Of a stretch of 64,000 nt of DNA, positions 1 through 8,848 are shown one piece after another. Positions within the stretch are counted from its first letter, which is position 1. Each line of letters begins with the position of its first letter. The stretch spans positions 1 through 64,000 of the forward strand of contig JASEFH010000004.1 in NCBI GenBank assembly GCA_030019205.1. Reading direction: 5' to 3'. Position numbers and translations under genes: made by a program. The notes below the pieces were generated by a model that saw only the letters and a list, made by a program, of their open reading frames with translations, had not been told where the DNA came from and made no database searches. The DNA is from Methanomicrobiales archaeon (lineage in GTDB: Archaea; Halobacteriota; Methanomicrobia; Methanomicrobiales; JACTUA01).

Positions 1-3000
1 ATACATGATATTCAAGCCAGTTTCAATACCGTTCCTCGGAAAATGAGGATTGAAAGTTCTGAGTGCCGACATAATCGCGGCATCCGGGTTTTCGTTTCAA
101 TACCGTTCCTCGGAAAATGAGGATTGAAAGGTCCGAACCGCCGGGCGAGATCACCCGTGCCCGTCACGTTTCAATACCGTTCCTCGGAAAATGAGGATTG
201 AAAGGTTCACCCAGAACGTGCAGGACCTCCCGAATCGCGAGTTTCAATACCGTTCCTCGGAAAATGAGGATTGAAAGATGCGGAGGAGGAGGTCTTTCAG
301 CGATTCGTGCGGTCGTTTCAATACCGTTCCTCGGAAAATGAGGATTGAAAGTTCACCCCGATAGGGCGTGCGTGGCGCTCGATGTATTGTTTCAATACCG
401 TTCCTCGGAAAATGAGGATTGAAAGACGCGCTGAAGGCAGCCGCCGAAGAGTCAACCGACACCGTTTCAATACCGTTCCTCGGAAAATGAGGATTGAAAG
501 ATCTGGAGGAAGCGAACCTCTCACAGGCAACCCTCATGTTTCAATACCGTTCCTCGGAAAATGAGGATTGAAAGTGGACGATGTCCCGGAGACCCGTGCT
601 CGTATAGGTCTTGTTTCAATACCGTTCCTCGGAAAATGAGGATTGAAAGTGGAGCGTGTGCCCCGGGCATACGGACGGCAGAGCAGTTTCAATACCGTTC
701 CTCGGAAAATGAGGATTGAAAGAGGTCCTCTCGGACGGATCCCTCTTCGAGGTCCCGAAGTTTCAATACCGTTCCTCGGAAAATGAGGATTGAAAGCCTT
801 TGCGAGGTTTGCCCCCTGCAGGTTAGCACCCGTTTCAATACCGTTCCTCGGAAAATGAGGATTGAAAGGGTAGAGCCAGATACAGTTCCAAACCCCGTCG
901 CTGTGTTTCAATACCGTTCCTCGGAAAATGAGGATTGAAAGGCCGGATCGACTTCGGGGATGATGCGGTCTGCCTGGGTTTCAATACCGTTCCTCGGAAA
1001 ATGAGGATTGAAAGGCTCATTTGTGGAGGCGGCGACGGCCCTCGTAACGGAAGTTTCAATACCGTTCCTCGGAAAATGAGGATTGAAAGATGATCGCCAG
1101 ATGTGCCCCCCGGCCCGTTATCGATGTTTCAATACCGTTCCTCGGAAAATGAGGATTGAAAGAGGACCCACGAGGACTGATCCGCCCCACCGTTGAATAG
1201 TTTCAATACCGTTCCTCGGAAAATGAGGATTGAAAGAATTGCTGGATCCTCGTCTTCTGACTCCGCGTCTTTGTTTCAATACCGTTCCTCGGAAAATGAG
1301 GATTGAAAGGTCCTATCCACAAGTGCTACCATTTTGTTAAAGCACGTTTCAATACCGTTCCTCGGAAAATGAGGATTGAAAGCGCAGGTTTGCCCGGGAG
1401 AGTTGTGTATCGCTCAGGTGTTTCAATACCGTTCCTCGGAAAATGAGGATTGAAAGTGACCCCTTATACGAGTATACGACTGGCGAATACTCTGTTTCAA
1501 TACCGTTCCTCGGAAAATGAGGATTGAAAGTTGTATCCAACCACTCCCAGGAACATCGTCATCTGGTTTCAATACCGTTCCTCGGAAAATGAGGATTGAA
1601 AGTCACAAATCCCGAGGATTCTGCCGATCCGTGGTATTGTTTCAATACCGTTCCTCGGAAAATGAGGATTGAAAGGGCGAACATGTTCGGCAAAATCCTC
1701 GTCGGCACCGTAGTTTCAATACCGTTCCTCGGAAAATGAGGATTGAAAGACATTCTGCATAGTAACCCATATTCAGACTCCATTTGTTTCAATACCGTTC
1801 CTCGGAAAATGAGGATTGAAAGGAAGCTGCTCGTCGTGTCCCATAATGGATAAGCGGGTTTCAATACCGTTCCTCGGAAAATGAGGATTGAAAGCATTGT
1901 GGACCAGGTACCAGAACCGGTAATCATTTTTCGTTTCAATACCGTTCCTCGGAAAATGAGGATTGAAAGGCGAACGTCACATCGACCTCCGCGAGGCCCT
2001 CTGAAAGTTTCAATACCGTTCCTCGGAAAATGAGGATTGAAAGTCCAGATCAGCGCGCTCTTTCGAGGTTTCTTATGAAGTTTCAATACCGTTCCTCGGA
2101 AAATGAGGATTGAAAGCTGCATTCCCCACGATTCACCAGGTCTGGAAGGGCGGTTTCAATACCGTTCCTCGGAAAATGAGGATTGAAAGGCGGTTAAAAA
2201 CTCTTCCCGCGTTTTATTGGTGACTGTTTCAATACCGTTCCTCGGAAAATGAGGATTGAAAGGGCAGTATCATCAATGTGCGCCACGCGGATCATCTTCG
2301 TTTCAATACCGTTCCTCGGAAAATGAGGATTGAAAGGCCTGGTATTTCCCGGGCTCCAGGGAGACTCTCCCGGTTTCAATACCGTTCCTCGGAAAATGAG
2401 GATTGAAAGTCCAGGCCCGGGCGTTGGACCTCCCGGTGCTCTCTAGTTTCAATACCGTTCCTCGGAAAATGAGGATTGAAAGATCCTTTTGTATCCACCT
2501 CGGCCAGGTTGAGCATCGGTTTCAATACCGTTCCTCGGAAAATGAGGATTGAAAGAAAATGGCCGAATAACGAGCAGAAGCTATATATTCCGTTTCAATA
2601 CCGTTCCTCGGAAAATGAGGATTGAAAGGATAATTCTCAGATATGGTCACAGCAGATCCATCGTGTTTCAATACCGTTCCTCGGAAAATGAGGATTGAAA
2701 GATGGGCGCGGCAGATCGGCAAGTTTGCCGGCACGCCGTTTCAATACCGTTCCTCGGAAAATGAGGATTGAAAGATAATGATTGACTTATATTCTTGTTT
2801 TGTTTCTTGATGTTTCAATACCGTTCCTCGGAAAATGAGGATTGAAAGTGGTATGCAGGACATCCAACTCCGTTATCCTCATCGTTTCAATACCGTTCCT
2901 CGGAAAATGAGGATTGAAAGCGGATCCCCGAGTGTGGGATCGGTGGGGTCTCCCGGGTTTCAATACCGTTCCTCGGAAAATGAGGATTGAAAGAAAAATA

Positions 3001-4019
3001 TCTCCGCGGCGAGGTCCCCGCGGAGAAACGTTTCAATACCGTTCCTCGGAAAATGAGGATTGAAAGGAGATCCACACCGATCGTCCCCTCGGGGTTCTTG
3101 ATGGGTTTCAATACCGTTCCTCGGAAAATGAGGATTGAAAGATCTCCTGCAAGGCCTTGTCCAGGTCCCCCTCGGTAGTTTCAATACCGTTCCTCGGAAA
3201 ATGAGGATTGAAAGTGGTCCGGGGGGGCCCGGGCCAGGCCGATCGCCGCCGTTTCAATACCGTTCCTCGGAAAATGAGGATTGAAAGATAGGATTGGATG
3301 GAGGTAATATTTTAGTAAAAGAATGTTTCAATACCGTTCCTCGGAAAATGAGGATTGAAAGCGAGTCAATGGAAACAGCCTAAACAGGGGCATATATCGT
3401 TTCAATACCGTTCCTCGGAAAATGAGGATTGAAAGCCGACTTCAGCCCGAACTGTTTGACATCCTTGGAACGTTTCAATACCGTTCCTCGGAAAATGAGG
3501 ATTGAAAGAAGTGGGGGGTAAACGATGGATCTGCTGTGACCATGTTTCAATACCGTTCCTCGGAAAATGAGGATTGAAAGATGGCATCAAGAAGTCCGTC
3601 ACCCGCAGGTCGAGCGCGTTTCAATACCGTTCCTCGGAAAATGAGGATTGAAAGAGAGGATTCAGGAGAGAAAGGGCTGCCTCTAGAATTCGTTTCAATA
3701 CCGTTCCTCGGAAAATGAGGATTGAAAGATATCCGGGAGACCTTCGCCTATCGGGTGCTGCAGCAGTTTCAATACCGTTCCTCGGAAAATGAGGATTGAA
3801 AGGGAACGCCCCCCAGAGTGCCATGATCGACGCCTGGGTTTCAATACCGTTCCTCGGAAAATGAGGATTGAAAGCTCTCTGCCCGGGCCGGCGAACCGGT
3901 CGTCGCCTCGTTTCAATACCGTTCCTCGGAAAATGAGGATTGAAAGCTGGATCTGCGCATGTGGCGCGGAATACCAGATGCTGTTTCAATACCGTTCCTC
4001 GGAAAATGAGGATTGAAAG
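1..4019. CRISPR. CRISPR array, 55 repeats, left end outside the window
   Basis: Fifty-five copies of a 37-nt repeat, which begins GTTTCAAT and ends ATTGAAAG, start at 20, 94, 168, 241 and so on to 3983. All that I checked are identical, including the last one. There are 54 complete spacers of 35-38 nt, and positions 1-19 are the tail of another spacer, so the array continues leftwards. The repeat ends are inverted (TTTCAAT/ATTGAAA), with an inner CCTC/GAGG pair, so a crRNA handle of the ATTGAAA type can be drawn on either strand. No cas gene and no clear AT-rich leader is present, so transcription direction and subtype are unresolved; repeats of this look are usual in type I-B and type III systems of methanogens. 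Reading frames through the array are repeat artefacts. Confidence 0.99.
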
Positions 4020-4322
4020 CGGACATCCCGGGAGAGGTCCTGGCCAGGGGAGCAGACGATCGGGTATATGATTATGAATCCTCCGCCGGCATCGCTCTGC
4101 ATCCCTTCCCCGATGAGGCTGGAGCCGAACTCGCCCCATTCCCGGAGCAGGCCCGATCGCACGCGAGGGTGCAGGGGTGGGAGTGCGCCTCCCTTTGACG
4201 CGATAGGTCTGCCGGATCCGGCATGGGCCGCCGGCCCCCTGTCCATCTCAATGGTGCACATGCTGGATTGTGCGGCAGGGCGGGTCAGGACGGCAGGAAA
4301 AAATGGATGAGAAGTTCCGGCT
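4020..4322. other. Non-coding flank between CRISPR array and next gene
   Basis: About 300 bases with no convincing gene on either strand. The first bases after the last repeat are GC-rich, without the AT-rich character expected of a leader, apart from a short TATATGATTATGAAT patch near 4065. An ACGCGATAGG motif at 4198-4207 resembles the motif repeated in the non-coding islands near 9.3 kb and 22.6-23.2 kb. Confidence 0.6.
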
Positions 4323-4790
4323 CTAATGGACTTTGAGCGTCTCCTCCATCGCCAGCAGCTTGGGCGGCGGAGCGTAGATGGTGCCGGTGATCTCGTACTT
4401 CAGGCGGATGATCTCGATCACGATCATGGCGAGCTTCTGCATCGCTCCGGGATCGGTGGTGCGATCGAAGAGGAGCACCGCCTTGTTCTTGATCGCCTCC
4501 AGCAGCTCCATGTCGTCCATGGGTTTCGGGGAGCCCTGCGGGAGGATGGACGGGGGGGCTGCCAGATTCTGGCGGAGGGCGGTCAGACTCTGCTGCAGCC
4601 CCTGGATCTCCTCGTCCACGGCAGCCGGGTGCTTCTTGTGGGAGGTGATGTGGGAGGATTTGAGACCGGGGATCTTGTCTTTCATGAGATAGATGATCTC
4701 GTTGTACGTCCTCCGCTGACGCAGCAGTTCGTCCACCTCGCCCGCGTATCCGCTGCGGCAGACCTTGCACTTGTCGCGCATGGGATCCAT
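4323..4790 (-). CDS. Small CxxC / helix-turn-helix-like protein of unknown function
   Basis: 155 residues starting at MDPMRDKC. A longer in-frame extension upstream reads as low-complexity Pro/Ser sequence and was left out. Near the N-terminus there is one CKVC pair followed by a segment (EVDELLRQ, YNEIIYLM, SSHITSHKKH) that reads like the small Cys-pair plus helix-turn-helix module seen in short phage or accessory DNA-binding proteins. The middle is Pro-rich and the C-terminal third is helical. It lies between a CRISPR array and a redox operon on the same strand, about 200 bases downstream of the FTR gene. I do not recognise the family. DNA binding is inferred from the HTH-like pattern only. 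Confidence 0.6.
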   Translation of the reverse strand: MDPMRDKCKVCRSGYAGEVDELLRQRRTYNEIIYLMKDKIPGLKSSHITSHKKHPAAVDEEIQGLQQSLTALRQNLAAPPSILPQGSPKPMDDMELLEAIKNKAVLLFDRTTDPGAMQKLAMIVIEIIRLKYEITGTIYAPPPKLLAMEETLKVH

Positions 4791-4992
4791 CGCAGAGTAT
4801 GTCGGGGGTTCGAAATAAAAACCCTCCGAAACGAGAAACGGCGAATCCGCACCGTCTATCCCGCGGGCAGGAAAATCGGGACCCGTGAGCAGGAATGTCC
4901 TGAACACAGGCGTTTTCGAAGTGCCTGGGGAGATCGGGGACGGTTCAACCTGCGGATACCCGGCGGAAGAGGGGAAAGGCCTCCCGCCGGAA

Positions 4993-5493
4993 TCAGAGGA
5001 ACCGCTCGAACCGATCCTGCGTTGCCCGGCAGATGGGGCAGACCTCGGGAGGGTGGGTGCGGGCACAGAGGTATCCGCAGACGCGGCACCGCCAGACGGG
5101 CCAGGGGAGGGAGGAGGCGGGCAGAACCGGTTCCTGCGCCCTCCTCTCCGCCATCGGAGGCCGCCGTTCGGGTACCGGCGTCAGTTCCCGCTCGCCGCGG
5201 AGGATCGCGCCGCTGACGTACAGGGCGCAGTAGCAGGCCCCGTACTGGTCGAGATCCGGATCCCGGTAGTCGCAGGGGCAGATGATGTCGCGGTCCCGCT
5301 CGCGGCTCCCCATCGCGAGGCGGCAGGGGCAGGAGGGATAGCCGTACCGCCGCTCGTTCACGATCAGCCCGCGGACGAGGTTCTTCGTGAACGGAACATC
5401 GGGGTTCAGGTGGTACCCCCCCTCTTCGGCCTCCCTCGTCAGCCGCTCGTAGAGTCTCTCGATCGCCTCCTGATCGACGTCTTCCGCGTTCAT
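4993..5493 (-). CDS. Ferredoxin-thioredoxin reductase catalytic chain fused to rubredoxin domain
   Basis: 166 residues. The N-terminal 95 residues are the ferredoxin:thioredoxin reductase catalytic chain: C55-P-C57, C72-P-C74 and C87-Y-C89 reproduce the three Cys pairs that hold the [4Fe-4S] cluster and the active disulfide. After a Pro/Arg linker, the last ~35 residues form a rubredoxin-like iron site (C136xxC139, C152xxC155). Archaeal FTR-like proteins pass ferredoxin electrons to disulfides of thioredoxin or glutaredoxin. The gene overlaps the upstream glutaredoxin gene by four bases (ATGA), so both are made from one message and probably form one cytosolic disulfide-reducing chain. The extra rubredoxin could act as electron inlet or outlet; that is inference. 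Confidence 0.92.
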   Translation of the reverse strand: MNAEDVDQEAIERLYERLTREAEEGGYHLNPDVPFTKNLVRGLIVNERRYGYPSCPCRLAMGSRERDRDIICPCDYRDPDLDQYGACYCALYVSGAILRGERELTPVPERRPPMAERRAQEPVLPASSLPWPVWRCRVCGYLCARTHPPEVCPICRATQDRFERFL

Positions 5494-5771
5494 GGACCCA
5501 GGGCCTCGCGGATCTGGTCGGCCCGGTAGCCGACGATCACCCTGTCATCGTCGATCACGATCGTCGGGAACGCCTGCTGGGATGTCAGCTGCGCAACCTC
5601 ATCGATCGCCTGCGCCATCTCGTCTGCGTCCAGGAGATCGACGTACACGTACCGGAAGTCGACGCCGAGTTCCATCAGGAGCTGCTTGGTCTTCGCGCAC
5701 CACCCGCAGGTGCTCAGCGCGTAGAGCCGCACCTTGCCCCTGTCCTTGCCCTCCACATGCGTCCACTGCAT
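5490..5771 (-). CDS. Glutaredoxin-like protein
   Basis: 93 residues with a thioredoxin fold: beta strand, active site C22-G-W-C25, then a FPTIVIDD segment whose Pro69 is the usual cis-proline. The length suits the small glutaredoxin/NrdH-like proteins of methanogens, which lack glutathione and are reduced by other systems. The stop codon overlaps the start of the ferredoxin-thioredoxin reductase gene downstream, so that enzyme is the obvious candidate reductant. No signal peptide, so it is cytosolic. The substrate is unknown. Confidence 0.9.
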   Translation of the reverse strand: MQWTHVEGKDRGKVRLYALSTCGWCAKTKQLLMELGVDFRYVYVDLLDADEMAQAIDEVAQLTSQQAFPTIVIDDDRVIVGYRADQIREALGP

Positions 5772-5884
5772 TGTGCCATCCTCTCCCCCGCCTATAGTCG
5801 CCCATGGTACTTAAGTCCACCCTCCCGACGCGCCGCCATCTCCCGCAGAGAGTTTTTATCCGCTCCCGTCACACCTTGTTCCCC

Positions 5885-6895
5885 ATGGGAAACCTGAACG
5901 TCGTCGTACTCGGACAGAACGATTACGCCCGCGATCTGGGAAAGAAGGGTACATCGACGGATATCACCTTTTACAACCTGAAGAAAGGGGAGGATTCGGT
6001 CACGTTCCTGGAGCCGACGCGCTACCCCGAACGGTTCGCCCCCCTCTACCTCGCCGCCGCCACGGCAGAGAAGGCGATCCTGGTTGTGGACGGGCTCACG
6101 CCCCTCTTCGGCGAGGCGGTGCTGATGCTGGACTGCCTGGGGATTCGGGACGGCTTCGTCGTGCTCCGCAACTTCATCGGGCAGGAGCAGGTGATGCCGC
6201 TCATCCGGGGGACTGTCGTCGAGCGCTACCGCTTCGCGGAGGACAACCGCGCCGCCCTGCGGGAGCAGCTCCTGGAAGATGCGGCGAAGAAGGCGGCCGT
6301 GCCGCGGGAGACGCCGGCGGGCAGCGTCTCCGTCGACCACTTCTTCACCGTCCGGGGGATCGGCACCGTGGTCCTCGGCGGGGTGGTGGCGGGGGCGATC
6401 CGCCGGCACGACACTCTCTCCGTCCTCCCGCTCGAGAAGACCGCCCAGGTCCGATCCATCCAGAAGCATGACGACGAGGCCGAATGGGCGGGGGCCGGAG
6501 ACCGCGTGGGGCTGGCGCTGAAGAACGTCGGAGTGGAGGACCTCGAGCGGGGGTATGTGCTGACCAGCGACCGCTCCCTCCTCTCGGTCTCCTCGGCCAC
6601 CGGCACGGCGCATCTGGTGAAGTACTGGAACCGCCCCCTGCGGGAGGGGATGGTGCTCCACCTGGGCCACTGGATGCAGTTCGTCCCGGCCCGCCTGGAG
6701 CTGGTGCAGGAGGGGGGGAACCCCCGTTCGCCCGTGCTCACGCTGGCGCTGGAGAAGCCGCTCGTCTGCGCCCCGAAGGACCGCGTCGTGCTCCACCACC
6801 TGGAGGGCGGCAAGCTCCGCATCGTCGGGACCATGACCCTCGCCGGGTGGGTGGCGAAGCTGCCATCGGGGCAGCCGGCACAGGCGGTGCGATAG
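5885..6895 (+). CDS. EF-Tu/SelB-like protein with degenerate GTPase domain
   Basis: 336 residues from the ATG at 5885; a TTTTTAT box lies about 30 bases upstream at ~5850. The C-terminal two-thirds (about residue 150 on) reads as translation-factor beta-barrel domains, with SVDHFFTVRGIGTVVLGGVV matching the start of EF-Tu domain 2. The N-terminal region has the length and order of a G domain, but the P-loop GHxDHGKT is replaced (GQNDYARDLG), DxxG is not recognisable and NKxD reads as LRNF. GTP binding is therefore unlikely. Such SelB/EF-1A paralogues occur in methanogens; the role is unknown, possibly RNA or tRNA binding. It is divergent from the glutaredoxin operon. Confidence 0.85.
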   Translation: MGNLNVVVLGQNDYARDLGKKGTSTDITFYNLKKGEDSVTFLEPTRYPERFAPLYLAAATAEKAILVVDGLTPLFGEAVLMLDCLGIRDGFVVLRNFIGQEQVMPLIRGTVVERYRFAEDNRAALREQLLEDAAKKAAVPRETPAGSVSVDHFFTVRGIGTVVLGGVVAGAIRRHDTLSVLPLEKTAQVRSIQKHDDEAEWAGAGDRVGLALKNVGVEDLERGYVLTSDRSLLSVSSATGTAHLVKYWNRPLREGMVLHLGHWMQFVPARLELVQEGGNPRSPVLTLALEKPLVCAPKDRVVLHHLEGGKLRIVGTMTLAGWVAKLPSGQPAQAVR

Positions 6896-6982
6896 GCTCT
6901 GTCAGGTGTCCACGGGATCCCCCGCCCGAGGGCGGGGGCGAGAATCGCAGATTTTTACTCTAGTCGATTCCAACAGTAGTGT

Positions 6983-7801
6983 ATGCGAGATCTGGAGACG
7001 GAGATCCTCGAGGTGCTCGAGGAGAATCCCTGTCACGTCTACGAGCTGAAGTACCGGCTGGAGTCGCGGAACATCCAGAAGAGCCACTCCGATCTCTACA
7101 AGATCCTGCGGAGCCTGGAGAAGCGGGCCCTTGTCGCCCACACGAGGGCGGCGAGCAGTAAGGGGCCGGAGCGCAAGGTGTACGGCCTGACCGGGGAGGG
7201 GAGCCGGGCGCTCGAAGATGCGGTGCGGGGGGGAGTCCTGCTGCTCTACCGCACCTACATCCAGCACCTGGCGGCCCAGGCGGGCGAGCAGATCGCCCTG
7301 GAGGTGGAGGCGGGTGCACGCCATGCGGCGCTCGTCCTCTCCCCCTTCGCAGCCTCGCGGAAGGATCCCTGGGTGGCGGCCGCCAGAGGGTGCCTGCAGG
7401 GTGCAGAGAGGCTCTACCTGGTGGACAACGGGCAGGGTGCGGACCATCCCGGCTTCCACCGCCTCGCCGGCGATGCCGCGCAGCTCCCGTTCCCCGACGA
7501 GAGGCTGGACCTGATCCTGGCCCCCTGGCTATCGGCAACGGATCTCGAGGCGGCGCTCGACGAGATCTCCCGTGTTCTGGATCCGGACGGGACGCTGGTC
7601 ACCCTGCTCCCGATCGCACGGGAGACGGTGGAGGACTCCCTGCTCGTCGAGTTCCTGGTGCGGGAGATCGGGCGGCGCCACCCCCACTTCGTGCCCCGCT
7701 CCCGCCTCGACTTCATCCGCGACCTGGACAGTTTCTTCCACGTGATGATCATCCCCTGCCGGGAGGGATCCCTCTTCATCTGCAGGAAAGAGGAGCCGTG
7801 A
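6983..7801 (+). CDS. PadR-type HTH protein with methyltransferase-like C-terminal domain
   Basis: 272 residues. Residues 1-85 are a PadR-like winged helix (ETEILEVLEENPCHVYELKYRL, then DLYKILRSLEKRALV and a YGLTGEG wing). The C-terminal ~160 residues follow the late motifs of class I methyltransferases (GDAAQLPFPDERLDLILAPW, then EISRVLDPDGTLVTLLP), but the glycine-rich SAM motif I cannot be found where expected, so the domain is probably a ligand sensor or a dead enzyme. TTTTTACT at ~6952 is the likely promoter. The stop overlaps the GTG start of the DUF2115 gene, so the two are translationally coupled. Confidence 0.8.
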   Translation: MRDLETEILEVLEENPCHVYELKYRLESRNIQKSHSDLYKILRSLEKRALVAHTRAASSKGPERKVYGLTGEGSRALEDAVRGGVLLLYRTYIQHLAAQAGEQIALEVEAGARHAALVLSPFAASRKDPWVAAARGCLQGAERLYLVDNGQGADHPGFHRLAGDAAQLPFPDERLDLILAPWLSATDLEAALDEISRVLDPDGTLVTLLPIARETVEDSLLVEFLVREIGRRHPHFVPRSRLDFIRDLDSFFHVMIIPCREGSLFICRKEEP

Positions 7802-8361
7802 AGTGCGCAGAGATCTGCCGGGCGCTGCGGGGGGCTGCGGGGAGGCGGGAGCTCGCGGAGATCGTCTGCCGCTCGGTGGAGCGGTATACGCTGGCGGATC
7901 TCCAGGATCTCCGCGCTGCCCTGCTGAAGGATCTGCAGCACCTCCCCCCGTCCTACCGCAGCCGGCTCTACCCCCGCCTGATCGAGCAGATCTTCGGAAC
8001 GCATCACCGCGTTCTCCTCCTCTGCCGGGGCGGGGGTCTGGAGGGGATCGAAGGCCCTCTGCCGCACCGGTTCACCGAGTACTGCGCCATGGTGGAGCGT
8101 GCCTGCAGGTCCGCCGCCACCCGCGAAGAGAGCGACCGCTATCTCTTCTACTACCTCCTCGCGGCATTCAACATCTTCGTGCTGGGGCTCCCCGCCCACC
8201 CGGTGGGCACGCCGTTCCCCGGCGGATTCGCCGTGGAGGAGCAGGACGGGGAGTACCTCTGCCCGGTACGGGAGAAGGAGGGCGACGTGGAGACCTCCAT
8301 CTGCCCTTTCTGTCCGGCAAAACAGTCGGACGTCACTCCTGGTACCGCTCGGAGAACGTGA
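7798..8361 (+). CDS. DUF2115 (UPF0305) family protein
   Basis: 187 residues from a GTG start that overlaps the upstream TGA (GTGA). The conserved signature of this archaeal family is present: HPVGTPFPGG at about 134-143, CPVREKE at about 155, and a C-terminal CPFCPAKQ pair (C169, C172). The N-terminal half is helical. The Cys/His pattern suggests a metal site. Family members are almost confined to methanogens and have no proven function. Its 3' end overlaps the convergent nitroreductase gene by 29 bases. Confidence 0.85.
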   Translation: MKCAEICRALRGAAGRRELAEIVCRSVERYTLADLQDLRAALLKDLQHLPPSYRSRLYPRLIEQIFGTHHRVLLLCRGGGLEGIEGPLPHRFTEYCAMVERACRSAATREESDRYLFYYLLAAFNIFVLGLPAHPVGTPFPGGFAVEEQDGEYLCPVREKEGDVETSICPFCPAKQSDVTPGTARRT

Positions 8362-8848
8362 TCTCCGGGAGGTCCTTCTTCTTCACCAGGATCTCCCCGG
8401 CGGGCATATCCGCCGGATACCCCGCCGGCACCATCGATACCAGGGTATAGCGCTCCGGAACGCCCAGGAGCCTGCGGACGTCGTCTGCATAGCCCTTCTT
8501 GTCCCCGGCAACCCAGCAGGAGCCGACACCGTGCGACCACAGCCCCAGGATGAGCTGCATGGTCGCCGCGCATCCGTCCTCCAGGTAGTACTTCTGGGCT
8601 TTCTCCGCGAACACCGCGAAGCAGACCGGGGCACCGGCGATAAATCTGCCGTTGTCGGCGAGACTGGCGAGCGTGTTCAGGGTCTCCCGATCCTGGACGG
8701 TCCCGATCAGCCAGGGCTGTTCGTTCCTCGCCGTAGGAGCCTGGCGGGCGCATTCCAGGGCATCGCGGATCACCTCGGCCGGAACAGGGGTGTCGCGGTA
8801 CTTCCGGATGCTCCTCCGAGACTTGATGATGGTAACGCCAAGATTCAT
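8333..8848 (-). CDS. Nitroreductase-family flavoprotein
   Basis: 171 residues from the ATG at 8848; the frame extends upstream but without family sequence. The N-terminus carries the typical FMN-binding start (SRRSIRKYRDTPVP, then EVIRDALECARQAPTARNEQPW), and the C-terminal half has GLWSHGVGSCWVAG and a YTLVSMVPAGYPA segment near the flavin. The size fits the short archaeal branch that often acts as an NAD(P)H or F420-linked flavin reductase; the substrate cannot be told. It is cytosolic and probably a dimer. Convergent with and overlapping the DUF2115 gene. Confidence 0.9.
   Translation of the reverse strand: MNLGVTIIKSRRSIRKYRDTPVPAEVIRDALECARQAPTARNEQPWLIGTVQDRETLNTLASLADNGRFIAGAPVCFAVFAEKAQKYYLEDGCAATMQLILGLWSHGVGSCWVAGDKKGYADDVRRLLGVPERYTLVSMVPAGYPADMPAGEILVKKKDLPEITFSERYQE

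Noticed and set aside
244-4016. Open frames of 60-190 codons across the CRISPR array
   Set aside because: They are the 37-nt repeat read in three frames (NPHFPRNGIET, SILIFRGTVLK, QSSFSEERY) joined by spacers.
20-4019. Self-targeting spacers against this window
   Set aside because: No spacer was seen to match the genes here; a full search was not possible by eye.
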